NCBI RefSeq assembly: GCF_018881775.1
Contig: NZ_JACVPR010000001.1
Location: forward strand, 1,320,318 to 1,384,317
Source of the DNA: Polynucleobacter sp. MWH-Loch1C5
GTDB taxonomy: Bacteria; Pseudomonadota; Gammaproteobacteria; Burkholderiales; Burkholderiaceae
Direction: 5' to 3'
Length of the DNA: 64,000 bases
Position 1 is the stretch's first letter. Every line of letters starts with the position of its first letter. Below the pieces are notes generated by a model. It was given only the letters and a program-made list of their open reading frames with translations. It ran no database searches and was not told the DNA's origin. The translations under genes and the position numbers were made by a program. Positions 8,678-16,180 of this stretch are shown here, piece after piece.

Positions 8678-9019
8678 GTGATTAAAGATAAAAAAACGAC
8701 TCGATTATTGAGGAGACACCGTGATTGGATTTCAGATTGTCTGCCCGTCGATAATTCTCTGGTGGCGTATGACATCTATTTATCCATCATGGAAAAATAC
8801 TGTGCGAATGAACGTTGCACGGTCAAAGTCTTGTTCGAATCTTTGCCTCACTCCTATACCGCTGTGAGGAGTCATTACCAGCGCTTGCTGAAAAGCAATT
8901 GGATTCAGGTTATTAAATCTGATGAAGATGGTCGCGTGAAGTACGTCACGCCAACGGCTAAATCGATCAAAGCCTTCGATAAATTCACTGAGATTTTTAA
9001 TGGCAATCATCACGCTTAA
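8678..9019 (+). CDS. Winged-helix (MarR-like) DNA-binding protein, first of a tandem pair
   Basis: The 113-aa protein starts at GTG. A helical N-terminus precedes a wHTH: LFESLPHSYTAVRSHYQRLLKSNWIQVIKS reads as helix-turn-recognition helix, and DEDGRVKYVTPTAKSIKAF as the wing plus a trailing helix. That layout is MarR-like but shorter than typical 140-150-aa MarR proteins. It is followed without a gap by a second protein of the same design. The target and ligand are unknown. Confidence 0.6.
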   Translation: MIKDKKTTRLLRRHRDWISDCLPVDNSLVAYDIYLSIMEKYCANERCTVKVLFESLPHSYTAVRSHYQRLLKSNWIQVIKSDEDGRVKYVTPTAKSIKAFDKFTEIFNGNHHA

Positions 9020-9022
9020 GTG

Positions 9023-9382
9023 ATGTCAGCACATAAGATGAGTATGAGTCATTTAGATAGCTATCTAAAGTATTTGCGGTTTGCTGAAGAGCTTAATCGT
9101 GAATTTTCATTAGATGGTCGTGAAGTCAAAATGCTCGATCTGATTTTTATGAGAGAGCAGCAAGGTTTTCCGTTAAATGTATCTCAACTCATGAGTAGTT
9201 CCGATTTGGGTTCTCCAGCCACCAACCATAAAGTGATTGCACAATTGGTGCGCAAGGAGATGATTGAATATCAAATCTTGGATGATCGGCGCGTTAAATA
9301 CGTATGTGTCAGTGAGAGAGCTAAAAAGCGCTACGCTAAATTAGGCCGTTATATCCATGAGAGTAGCGAACGTCAATTTTGA
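9023..9382 (+). CDS. Winged-helix (MarR-like) DNA-binding protein, second of a tandem pair
   Basis: The ~119-aa protein begins at ATG 9023; an in-frame GTG at 9020 is also possible. Its layout resembles the preceding protein. VSQLMSSSDLGSPATNHKVIAQLVRKEMIEYQI is the helix-turn-helix, and DDRRVKYVCVSERAKKRYAKL the wing with the same RVKYV core as its neighbour. The two genes are separated by 3 nt, so the products are probably made together and may form a heterodimer. tRNA-Pro follows 46 bp downstream. Confidence 0.6.
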   Translation: MSAHKMSMSHLDSYLKYLRFAEELNREFSLDGREVKMLDLIFMREQQGFPLNVSQLMSSSDLGSPATNHKVIAQLVRKEMIEYQILDDRRVKYVCVSERAKKRYAKLGRYIHESSERQF

Positions 9383-9428
9383 CAATCTTGTCATAAAAGC
9401 ACTTTTAGAGTACAATTAGCGCCTTAGT

Positions 9429-9505
<77 letters not shown>

Positions 9506-9551
9506 CTTTCCCCTCGATTTTCTCTACTTCCGCTCTAAAAGAATAGTCTTG

Positions 9552-11297
9552 TTACGGCATTGGCCTGGCTGGGCTTAAGCGCTGTCGATAATCAGCGATC
9601 GTATGCAGAATTGATCCCTCAGCAATGCCAAGATGTTCTAGGACATGGGTGCCAAGTTGCAGGCCTACCTCAAGTGTTTCGGGCATCGCGACGTTCGCCC
9701 CCGCTTTCAGAAGATCTTCGGCGTGTGCGCTATCGCGGGCGCGCGCAATGATTTGCAGGTGTGGATAGGTTTGTCGAATATCAATCACACTTTTGAGTGT
9801 GTCTTGGGAGTCGTTCATTGTTAAAACAATCGCTGCCGCGTTTTCTAAATGGATGCGACGCAGGACTTTCGTTTGACTGATGTCACCTAAATACACACGG
9901 GTCTTGGAGTGAGCGCCTAAATCTTGCGTGTGCTTATCCATCGCGATGTGAGGAATCTCTAGGGTCTGAAAGATATGGCCGAGTAATTGACCGACCCGAC
10001 CATAGCCTGCAATGACGACTTGTCCATCGACTTGGTTAGGCAGATGACTTTCCAGTAAGGTCTCTGCATCTGAGTCAGTCTCTAGCAGGCGAATAAGCCA
10101 TTGCGTGATTTTCTTAGCGATCAAGCTCATCAGTGGGGTGGCAAACATACTGATGGCAATGACCAGCATAAAGAATTGGGATAAGTCAGTACTCAGGATG
10201 CCAAGACTCAGTGCTAGGCCAATCACGATAAAAGCAAATTCTCCGCCTTGACCCATTAGTACTGCTGTTTCGATGGCTTTGGGCCAGGCAATTTTGCCAA
10301 CATAAAAAATGACTGCCAGCACGCTGGCCTTGATCAAAAATAAGCCCAATACAGACAAAGGAATCCAGTAACCATAGGCGACAAATTCTTGAACCTGAAT
10401 ATTCATGCCGACAGTCATAAAGAAAACTCCCATCAATAAACCTTTAAAAGGTTCAATGGTGCTTTCGACTTCGTGACGGAATTGAGTTTCAGCCAAGACT
10501 AGTCCCGCCATCAATGCGCCCAATGCCATCGATAAGCCAGATAAAGAGGTGAGCCACGCAATCCCCAAGAGAGTGAGTAAAGTGAGGGCCATAAAGACAT
10601 CAGAGCGATAGCTCTTGGTGAAGTACACAAAGATCGGTTGAATCAGCCAGCGCCCCAGGAGGTAAATCAAGACCATCAATGCCAAAGCTTTTGCTAGCGT
10701 CATGAAGGTGATCATTGCTATGCCGGCTTGACTGTGGTTTGCCATCATTTCGACCAGGATCAAAATAGGGACTACCGCTAAATCCTGGAACATCAAAATC
10801 GAAAAGCCGGCCTCACCATGGTGGGTTGCCAAGATGCGCTTATCGCTCATGATCTGCACAACGACCGCAGTAGAGGATAGAGCTAAGACTAGACCTAATA
10901 AAACCGATACCGAATAGCTATTGCCAAAGCCATAAGCAATGCAACCGATCATGGAGGCGGTGATGACGACCTGTAAAGAGCCGCCGGTAAATACCCATTG
11001 TCTGAGTTGCAGCAGTCTAGCCACCGAGAGCTCCAGGCCAATCATAAACATCAAAAAGATCACGCCGAGTTCCCCAAACTGGGTAATCACTTCATTTTGT
11101 GTAAAGCTAATTAACTTGAGAAAATCTAGTGGAGCTAGCCATTCCGAGATGCCATGGGGACCCAAGATCAAGCCCACAGCAAGAAAGCCCAGAATCTGAT
11201 TGATGTGTAAGCGTTGTAGGAGTGGAATCAAGATGCCTGCCAAAACGAGATAGAGAATACTCTCGCGTAAAAAAGGCAGGGTATGAAGACTTTCCAT
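9552..11297 (-). CDS. Monovalent cation:proton antiporter, CPA2 family with TrkA-N domain (KefB/KefC/YbaL-like)
   Basis: The 581-aa protein has about 12-13 N-terminal membrane segments of the Na+/H+ exchanger fold (GVIFLMFMIGLELSVARLLQLR, LALSSTAVVVQIMSDKR, FSILMFQDLAVVPILILVE). After residue ~410 comes a cytosolic Rossmann RCK-N domain, VVIAGYGRVGQLLGHIF. There is no obvious KefC-type C-terminal tail, so it may be YbaL-like. It probably exchanges K+ or Na+ for H+ at the inner membrane. It stands alone, ending 46 bp from tRNA-Pro on the opposite strand. Confidence 0.88.
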   Translation of the reverse strand: MESLHTLPFLRESILYLVLAGILIPLLQRLHINQILGFLAVGLILGPHGISEWLAPLDFLKLISFTQNEVITQFGELGVIFLMFMIGLELSVARLLQLRQWVFTGGSLQVVITASMIGCIAYGFGNSYSVSVLLGLVLALSSTAVVVQIMSDKRILATHHGEAGFSILMFQDLAVVPILILVEMMANHSQAGIAMITFMTLAKALALMVLIYLLGRWLIQPIFVYFTKSYRSDVFMALTLLTLLGIAWLTSLSGLSMALGALMAGLVLAETQFRHEVESTIEPFKGLLMGVFFMTVGMNIQVQEFVAYGYWIPLSVLGLFLIKASVLAVIFYVGKIAWPKAIETAVLMGQGGEFAFIVIGLALSLGILSTDLSQFFMLVIAISMFATPLMSLIAKKITQWLIRLLETDSDAETLLESHLPNQVDGQVVIAGYGRVGQLLGHIFQTLEIPHIAMDKHTQDLGAHSKTRVYLGDISQTKVLRRIHLENAAAIVLTMNDSQDTLKSVIDIRQTYPHLQIIARARDSAHAEDLLKAGANVAMPETLEVGLQLGTHVLEHLGIAEGSILHTIADYRQRLSPARPMP

Positions 11298-11420
11298 GGA
11301 TGATTCCTTGCTATGAGCTCAATATGATCATCATAAAGCTTCGGGTCAGCGATGCCCTATAAATCTGTGCAAAGAAGCGATCCAGTGTGAAATCGTTTGA
11401 TCGATATCAGAAGAATGAGG

Positions 11421-11462
11421 AACTCAACCCTAAGTATCTCGATAGATACATTGGGTTGAGTT
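11421..11462 (-). terminator. Stem-loop downstream of ahpF
   Basis: The outer arms AACTCAACCC and GGGTTGAGTT pair over 10 bp. An inner GTATCT/AGATAC stem closes a small loop, with a 3-nt internal loop between them. It sits 30 nt after the ahpF stop. There is no strong T-run, so it may be a terminator or an mRNA-end stabiliser. Confidence 0.5.
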
Positions 11463-11492
11463 TGTCTCCTCGGTGAATAAGCGGTATTGACC

Positions 11493-13061
11493 TTATTGGG
11501 TCACGGTTTCGGTAATCGATGAGCGGATCAGATAATCAAAGGCGCCTAATGAGGCTTTTGCACCTTCGCCCATGGCAATAATGATCTGCTTGTAGGGTAC
11601 AGTCGTACAGTCACCTGCAGCAAATACTCCTGGTAAAGAAGTCTCACCCTTAGCATCTACCAAAATCTCGCCACGTGGAGTGAGATCAACGCTACCTTTG
11701 AGCCAATCAGTGTTCGGTAATAAGCCAATCTGTACGAAGATGCCGGCGAGATCTAAGGTGTGCTCAGTCCCTGTTGTACGATCTTCGTAACGTAAGCCAA
11801 CCACTTTCTGACCATCACCCAATACTTCTTTAGTTAGAGCGCTCTTGATGATGGTGACATTAGGTAAGCTGCCTAGCTTCACTTGTAAAACAGCATCGGC
11901 TCTTAATTTAGAGTCGAACTCAATCAAAGTCACATGGCTCACAATACCGGCTAAATCAATCGCCGCTTCCACACCTGAGTTGCCGCCACCAATGACTGCC
12001 ACACGTTTGCCTTTGAATAGAGGGCCATCACAGTGTGGGCAATAAGCAACCCCTTTACCACGGTATTGTTGTTCACCGGGCACATTCATTTCACGCCAAC
12101 GGGCGCCAGTACTCACAATCACGGACTTACTTTTCAGTACAGCACCATTTTCTAATTCAACTTCTAATTTTTGATCGACTGAACGCAGGGCGCGGGCACG
12201 CTGTAAGTTCATGATGTCAACTTCATAAGATTTGACGTGTTGCTCCATGGCCATCGCTAATTTAGGCCCTTCGGTCTCTTTCACAGAGATAAAGTTTTCA
12301 ATACCCAAGGTATCCATCACCTGGCCACCGAAACGTTCAGAGACAACCCCAGTACGAATCCCTTTACGGGCAGCGTAAATCGCCGCAGCCGCGCCTGCTG
12401 GGCCACCCCCGACGACTAGGACATCAAACTCTTCCTTGGCATTGAGACGCTCAGCGTCTTTATCAGCAGCATTGGTATCTAATTTGGCAACGATTTCTTC
12501 GACGCTCATACGACCTTGACCAAAGACTGCGCCATTTAAGATCACAGTAGGCACTGCCATGATTTGGTAAGTATTGACCAGGTCTTGATAGAGGGCGCCA
12601 TCCACCATCTCATGCTTAATGTTGGGGTTGAGTACCGCCATCAAGTTCAATGCTTGTACAACATCAGGGCAGTTGTGGCATGACAATGAAATAAAGGTTT
12701 GGAATGACAAAGGGCCTGGCAAAGTTTTGATCGTATCGATAATGGCTTGCTCGACTTTGGGTGGGTAACCACCGACTTGCAAAATTGCCAAAATGAATGA
12801 AGTCATTTCATGGCCCATGGGCAAGCCAGCAAAGCTAATGCGCGCAGGAGCATTTTCAGTCGCTACCGTGAAGCTAGGACGATGTTCGGCTTGACCATCG
12901 GTCTTGACCGTGATCTTGTCCGATTGTTCGGCAACTTCTTGTAAGAGAGTCAGCATTTCTTGAGCCTTAGGGCTCTCATCGAGTGATGCCGTCAAGACGA
13001 CTGCTTGATTAATCTTTTCAAAGTAGGCTTTTAGTTGCGCCTTAATATTGTTATCTAACAT
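11493..13061 (-). CDS. ahpF: Alkyl hydroperoxide reductase subunit F
   Basis: The NADH-dependent FAD flavoprotein reduces AhpC. Order of domains: N-terminal double-thioredoxin-like domain with CHNC (residues ~129-132), FAD Rossmann motif [17 protein letters not shown], redox-active CPHC (~341-344), NAD(H) motif [15 protein letters not shown], and a C-terminal FAD motif [10 protein letters not shown] start at ATG 13061 (522 aa). It aligns with the E. coli AhpF start (MLDxNxKxQLKAY), and AGGA lies 8 nt upstream, whereas the ATG two codons earlier touches that site. Downstream of ahpC in the same direction. Confidence 0.97.
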   Translation of the reverse strand: MLDNNIKAQLKAYFEKINQAVVLTASLDESPKAQEMLTLLQEVAEQSDKITVKTDGQAEHRPSFTVATENAPARISFAGLPMGHEMTSFILAILQVGGYPPKVEQAIIDTIKTLPGPLSFQTFISLSCHNCPDVVQALNLMAVLNPNIKHEMVDGALYQDLVNTYQIMAVPTVILNGAVFGQGRMSVEEIVAKLDTNAADKDAERLNAKEEFDVLVVGGGPAGAAAAIYAARKGIRTGVVSERFGGQVMDTLGIENFISVKETEGPKLAMAMEQHVKSYEVDIMNLQRARALRSVDQKLEVELENGAVLKSKSVIVSTGARWREMNVPGEQQYRGKGVAYCPHCDGPLFKGKRVAVIGGGNSGVEAAIDLAGIVSHVTLIEFDSKLRADAVLQVKLGSLPNVTIIKSALTKEVLGDGQKVVGLRYEDRTTGTEHTLDLAGIFVQIGLLPNTDWLKGSVDLTPRGEILVDAKGETSLPGVFAAGDCTTVPYKQIIIAMGEGAKASLGAFDYLIRSSITETVTQ

Positions 13062-13090
13062 GGCCATTCCTTTTTTCTATTTATATTGAA

Positions 13091-13144
13091 GAGTCTATTG
13101 ATGAGGGCTTGCACCCTCGCCAATAGACTCTCTTGCGAGAGTCT
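13091..13144 (-). repeat. Two overlapping, mutually exclusive hairpins between ahpC and ahpF
   Basis: Hairpin A (13125-13144, AGACTCTC/GAGAGTCT) closes a GCAA tetraloop on the minus-strand RNA. Hairpin B has outer arms 13091-13100 and 13121-13130 (GAGTCTATTG/CAATAGACTC) and an inner GAGGG/CCCTC stem. They share 13125-13130, so only one can form at a time. They may set the ratio of ahpC to ahpF mRNA. Confidence 0.6.
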
Positions 13145-13156
13145 ATGGGTGTTGAC

Positions 13157-13720
13157 TTAGATCTTGCCTACGAGGTCTAAGCTTGGAGTCAAAGTCTCAG
13201 CACCTTCTTTCCACTTAGCAGGACATACTTGACCTGGGTTAGCGGCAGTGTATTGAGCAGCTTTCAACTTACGAACTGTTTCAGAAACATCACGAGCGAT
13301 CTCGTTGCTATGGATTTCAGCAGTTTTGATCACGCCTTCTGGGTTGATGATGAATGTGCCGCGCAATGCGAGACCTTCTGCGTCAATGTGTACACCGAAA
13401 GCACGTGTTAAAGCATGTGTAGGATCGCCAACGAGTGGGAAGCGTGCTTTACCTACAGCAGGTGATGTCTCATGCCACACTTTGTGTGAGAAATGAGTAT
13501 CTGTCGTTACGATGTACACCTCAGTACCAGCCTTTTGGAATTCAGCATAGCTTTCAGCTGCGTCTTCGATTTCAGTAGGGCAGTTAAATGTGAATGCTGC
13601 AGGCATGAAAATCAGTACAGACCATTTGCCTTTGAGTGATTCCTCAGTCACAGTAATGAATTTACCGTTGTGAAACGCTTGAGCCTTAAATGGTTGAACT
13701 TGTGTATTAATAATTGACAT
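13157..13720 (-). CDS. ahpC: Alkyl hydroperoxide reductase subunit C (2-Cys peroxiredoxin)
   Basis: The protein is 187 aa, the same length as E. coli AhpC. The peroxidatic Cys47 sits in FTFNCPTE, and the resolving cysteine near residue 166 in GQVCPAKW. It reduces H2O2 and organic peroxides and is recycled by AhpF. Starting at the ATG at 13720 (MSIINTQVQPF) gives the family N-terminus and an AGGA ribosome site 7 nt upstream. Longer versions from 13750 lack support. The upstream region carries several dyads and, beyond them, a Fur-controlled promoter facing away. Confidence 0.97.
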   Translation of the reverse strand: MSIINTQVQPFKAQAFHNGKFITVTEESLKGKWSVLIFMPAAFTFNCPTEIEDAAESYAEFQKAGTEVYIVTTDTHFSHKVWHETSPAVGKARFPLVGDPTHALTRAFGVHIDAEGLALRGTFIINPEGVIKTAEIHSNEIARDVSETVRKLKAAQYTAANPGQVCPAKWKEGAETLTPSLDLVGKI

Positions 13721-13757
13721 AGCTTTCCTTTTTTTAAAGTTGTTGAACAACGGAGTG

Positions 13758-13830
13758 AATTGTGCACTTGCACAATTAATCTGTCTAATAGATTAATTAA
13801 ATCTACTTAATCTATAAAATCGATTTTACT
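13758..13830. promoter_or_regulatory. Dyad-rich region upstream of ahpC
   Basis: There are three perfect dyads: AATTGTGCA-CT-TGCACAATT (13758-13777), AATTAATCT-N7-AGATTAATT (13774-13782 and 13790-13798) and TAAAATCGATTTTA (13815-13829 region). They lie 38-110 bp upstream of the ahpC ATG, where an operator is expected. I could not fit a clear OxyR ATAG-N7-CTAT series to them. Confidence 0.4.
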
Positions 13831-13871
13831 ATCGGGGAAACCCTAGACCTAGTAACTACAATCTCAAAATA

Positions 13872-13904
13872 GTTATTGATAATCATTCTCATCTATGGTA
13901 TAGT
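13872..13904 (+). promoter_or_regulatory. Fur-box-overlapped promoter of a small RNA
   Basis: The Fur box at 13872-13890 matches 16 of 19 positions of the consensus GATAATGATAATCATTATC. It overlaps a near-consensus sigma-70 promoter: -35 TTGATA (13876-13881), a 17-bp spacer and -10 TATAGT (13899-13904), giving a start near 13911. Fur bound here with iron would block the promoter. Confidence 0.85.
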
Positions 13905-13910
13905 TCTTTC

Positions 13911-14003
13911 TGTGGGTTCCTCACTCTACCCACAAAGTTTCCTCATACGAAACTTCTCCTTCGATATGCCCCGCGCGGTTGACTCCCAAGCGGGGCTTTT
14001 TTT
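13911..14003 (+). ncRNA. Candidate Fur-repressed trans-acting small RNA (~93 nt)
   Basis: The predicted transcript runs from the start 7 nt after the -10 to the T-run. It holds three stem-loops: TGTGGG/CCCACA (13911-13916, 13929-13934) with a 12-nt loop containing CCTCACTC; AAGTTTC/GAAACTT (13935-13941, 13949-13955) with loop CTCATAC; and the terminator. CT-rich single-stranded patches (TTCCTCA, CTTCTCCTTC) could pair with Shine-Dalgarno sequences. No credible ORF fits. By promoter and size it is an analogue of RyhB/PrrF/NrrF-type iron-sparing sRNAs. Homology to any of them was not tested. Confidence 0.75.
13968..14003 (+). terminator. Rho-independent terminator of the sRNA
   Basis: The GC-only stem GCCCCGC (13968-13974) / GCGGGGC (13990-13996) is followed by seven T residues (13997-14003). 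It ends the sRNA well before tonB at 14158. Confidence 0.9.
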
Positions 14004-14111
14004 ATGTTGACCCAGCTTCTTGGTTCTATCTGGAGATAGCGGTCAATGACGAATAGCGCACGCACGTTTTAAAGACCTGGAATGGGGCAGTGGTTGGTGT
14101 TGGTATTTTGC

Positions 14112-14142
14112 AACACAAATGATAACTATTCTAATTTGTGTT
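14112..14142 (+). promoter_or_regulatory. Fur box within a long dyad upstream of tonB
   Basis: The Fur-like 19-mer at 14115-14133 matches about 12 of 19 consensus positions, with core ATGATAA-CTATTCT. It is flanked by a perfect 9-bp inverted repeat, AACACAAAT (14112-14120) / ATTTGTGTT (14134-14142). It sits 16-46 nt before the tonB ATG, as expected for iron repression. Confidence 0.6.
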
Positions 14143-14157
14143 AAGATAATCAACATA

Positions 14158-14760
14158 ATGAAAATAACGCTTGGCTATATATCTAATGATTATCAAAAAG
14201 TAGGTTTGCTCGTCACAGGCATTCATCTGGTGTGCCTGGTATGGATATTGGTGTGGGGAATGATTCATTTTGTAGCGCCTGTGCAGGTGGTGATGATGGC
14301 TGAAATGATTGATCGCGAAGCTAACTCGATCACTGCTCCCAAGAGCCTAGCGAAAATTCAGGAACAAGCAAAACCAGAAAAAATCAAAGAACCCATGATG
14401 ACCCTGTCAGAGCGCTCTTCAGAGCGCGTTGAGACTAGTGCTAAAAATAGTCAGGGCCAATTGAGTAGTGCCTCAGTCCACCTACCAGATGCCTATGCCA
14501 AAGAGCTTAATAATCCTAAGCCACCTTATCCAGCCATCAGTCGCCGTTTAGGGGAGCAGGGTCGAGTGCAATTAAAGCTCTGTGTGAATGCACATGGAGA
14601 ATTAGATCTCATTCAATTAGAGCAATCATCCGGCTACCCAAGACTAGATCAGATTGCTCTAGAGACAGTGGGCCGTTGGAAATTCATGCCTGCAAAGCAA
14701 GGTGTTCAAGCTATTGCGATGTGCTATCAGTTACCGATTCAATTTACTCTGGAGAAATAG
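14158..14760 (+). CDS. tonB: TonB energy transducer
   Basis: The ~200-aa protein has a short cytosolic N-terminus, one signal anchor (GLLVTGIHLVCLVWILVWGMI), a charged periplasmic linker and a C-terminal TonB domain. Domain marks are PPYPAISRRLGEQGRVQLKLCVNAHGEL and IALETVGRWKFMPAK. It transmits the proton-motive force to outer-membrane receptors. ATG 14158 is chosen because the in-frame ATG at 14119 lies inside the Fur box. It heads tonB-exbB-exbD-hemP and precedes two TonB receptors. Confidence 0.9.
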   Translation: MKITLGYISNDYQKVGLLVTGIHLVCLVWILVWGMIHFVAPVQVVMMAEMIDREANSITAPKSLAKIQEQAKPEKIKEPMMTLSERSSERVETSAKNSQGQLSSASVHLPDAYAKELNNPKPPYPAISRRLGEQGRVQLKLCVNAHGELDLIQLEQSSGYPRLDQIALETVGRWKFMPAKQGVQAIAMCYQLPIQFTLEK

Positions 14761-14762
14761 TA

Positions 14763-15461
14763 GTGAACGAAAAATTAGGTTTTTTTCATATGTTGATAGA
14801 AGGTGGCGTGGTGATACAACTCACAGCCTTCATTTTGTTTCTGATGTCGATTGCTTCATGGACTGTGATCATTGTGAAGGCTCACGGCATTCAGGGGGCT
14901 AAAAAACAGGCGCAGAGCTTGAAAGATTTTTGGCACAGTCGTGATCTTGAGCAAGGGATTCAAAAACTGGCCGGTGCCGGAAATCCAGACAAAAACGCAT
15001 TTGAGCATTTGGTTAGAGAGGGTCAATATGCCATCGCCCATCATCGCCATACAGATGCACATCTGCATGACAGCTTAGATCTGAGTGACTGGATTACGGG
15101 AACGCTCAAAAATGCTATTGATGATGCCCAAGAAAAATTGGGCGCAGGTTTGGCTTTATTAGCATCGATTGGGTCTACGGCCCCGTTTATTGGTTTATTT
15201 GGCACGGTTTGGGGAATCTATCACGCGCTCTTGGGTATTGGGGAGCTCGGACAGGTATCGATTGATCGTGTTGCTGGCCCTGTGGGTGAAGCGCTCATCA
15301 TGACAGCCCTCGGTTTATTTGTCGCTATTCCCGCTGTATTGGGTTACAACGCACTCGTGCGTGGCAATAAATTCATTTTGGGCAAGCTCAATCGTTTTGC
15401 GTATGAGCTACATGCTTACTACATGACTGGACAGAAAACCATCTACACACACCAAAGATAA
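14763..15461 (+). CDS. exbB: ExbB, MotA/TolQ-type proton channel
   Basis: The 232-aa inner-membrane protein energises TonB. TM1 is near residues 15-38 (GGVVIQLTAFILFLMSIASWTVII). The large cytosolic loop is followed by the conserved TM2-TM3 block LALLASIGSTAPFIGLFGTVWGIYHAL and VAGPVGEALIMTALGLFVAIPAVLGYNAL. The start is the GTG at 14763, 2 nt after the tonB stop, with GGAG 8 nt upstream. The frame is open further upstream, but there it overlaps tonB. Confidence 0.93.
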   Translation: MNEKLGFFHMLIEGGVVIQLTAFILFLMSIASWTVIIVKAHGIQGAKKQAQSLKDFWHSRDLEQGIQKLAGAGNPDKNAFEHLVREGQYAIAHHRHTDAHLHDSLDLSDWITGTLKNAIDDAQEKLGAGLALLASIGSTAPFIGLFGTVWGIYHALLGIGELGQVSIDRVAGPVGEALIMTALGLFVAIPAVLGYNALVRGNKFILGKLNRFAYELHAYYMTGQKTIYTHQR

Positions 15462-15471
15462 GGAGGAGCAA

Positions 15472-15882
15472 ATGGCTTTTGGTACTTTAGAACCTGATCA
15501 GCAGGATGTCATGAATGAAATCAATATGACTCCGCTCGTGGATGTCATGTTGGTCTTGCTCATCATCTTTATTGTCACTATTCCTGTGATGCGTCATAGC
15601 GCTGAACTAGATTTACCTAAGGCGCATTCTCAAGCGATAGTCCAAAAAAATGAAACGATACACCTGAATGTCAATCAAATTGGCCAGTATCAATTGAATA
15701 AAAAAATCATGAGTCTTGATGAACTTGAGGCGCGCCTTCAAGAACTCGCCACCTATCATCCTGAGACTGCGCTCCATATTTATGGAGATCAGCGTGTGCC
15801 GTATGACTATGTGGCTAAAGCGATGGCTATTGCTAAACGGGCAGGTATCCAAAAAGTAGGTTTTGTGACTGAGGCGAAGTAG
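15472..15882 (+). CDS. exbD: ExbD, TonB-system accessory protein
   Basis: The 136-aa ExbD/TolR family protein has an N-terminal NEINMTPLVDVMLVLLIIFIV, with the proton-carrying Asp in the single membrane helix (PLVD), and a periplasmic domain ending in AIAKRAGIQKVGFVTE. It has an excellent ribosome site (AAGGAGGAG) and lies 10 nt after exbB. It works with ExbB and TonB. Confidence 0.94.
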   Translation: MAFGTLEPDQQDVMNEINMTPLVDVMLVLLIIFIVTIPVMRHSAELDLPKAHSQAIVQKNETIHLNVNQIGQYQLNKKIMSLDELEARLQELATYHPETALHIYGDQRVPYDYVAKAMAIAKRAGIQKVGFVTEAK

Positions 15883-15884
15883 TT

Positions 15885-16058
15885 ATGGCGGTTGTTGGAA
15901 GTGAACGCCTTGAAATCAAGATTCAGTACCTTAATGGTCGCAGGGCGATTGCAGCGAGGGAATTAATGGGAGAGACCAACAAGATTGTGATTATTCATGA
16001 TGGGGAGACATATGAACTGAGATTAACACGTTTTGGAAAATTAGTTTTGAATAAGTAA
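15885..16058 (+). CDS. hemP: Hemin uptake protein HemP/HmuP
   Basis: This 57-codon gene begins 2 nt after the exbD stop (ATG 15885). It ends with the HemP family signature IIHDGETYELRLTRFGKLVLNK, preceded by a SERLEIKIQYLNGRRAI stretch. In Burkholderiales, HmuP acts as a small activator of haem-receptor genes and often sits beside tonB/exbBD or a haem receptor. The neighbouring receptor here looks siderophore-type rather than haem-type, so its target is unclear. Confidence 0.85.
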   Translation: MAVVGSERLEIKIQYLNGRRAIAARELMGETNKIVIIHDGETYELRLTRFGKLVLNK

Positions 16059-16095
16059 GAATTTAATAGATCAATCCATAGTAGCCAGCCGTACA

Positions 16096-16115
16096 TGGAC
16101 TTCATTGCAAGTCCA
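16096..16115 (+). other. Hairpin in the hemP-receptor spacer
   Basis: TGGACTT and AAGTCCA form a perfect 7-bp stem with loop CATTGC in the 122-bp gap before the receptor gene. There is no T-run, so it is more likely an RNA-processing or stability element than a terminator. Confidence 0.4.
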
Positions 16116-16180
16116 CGCGATGCAGCAAGCCAAATGAACTCGAGAGAGAAATCTCACTTTTTTATAAAACAGGAGCTTGT

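Noticed and set aside
13721..13750. Longer ahpC start at 13750
   Set aside because: The extra ten residues (MFNNFKKRKA) are not in the AhpC family, and the AGGA site and length fit ATG 13720.
13774..13832. OxyR site before ahpC
   Set aside because: Isolated ATAG and CTAT elements occur, but they are not at the 7-bp spacing of an OxyR tetramer site.
14119..14157. Upstream ATG of tonB at 14119
   Set aside because: It falls inside the Fur box and its flanking dyad, and would precede the membrane anchor by extra residues. ATG 14158 fits better.
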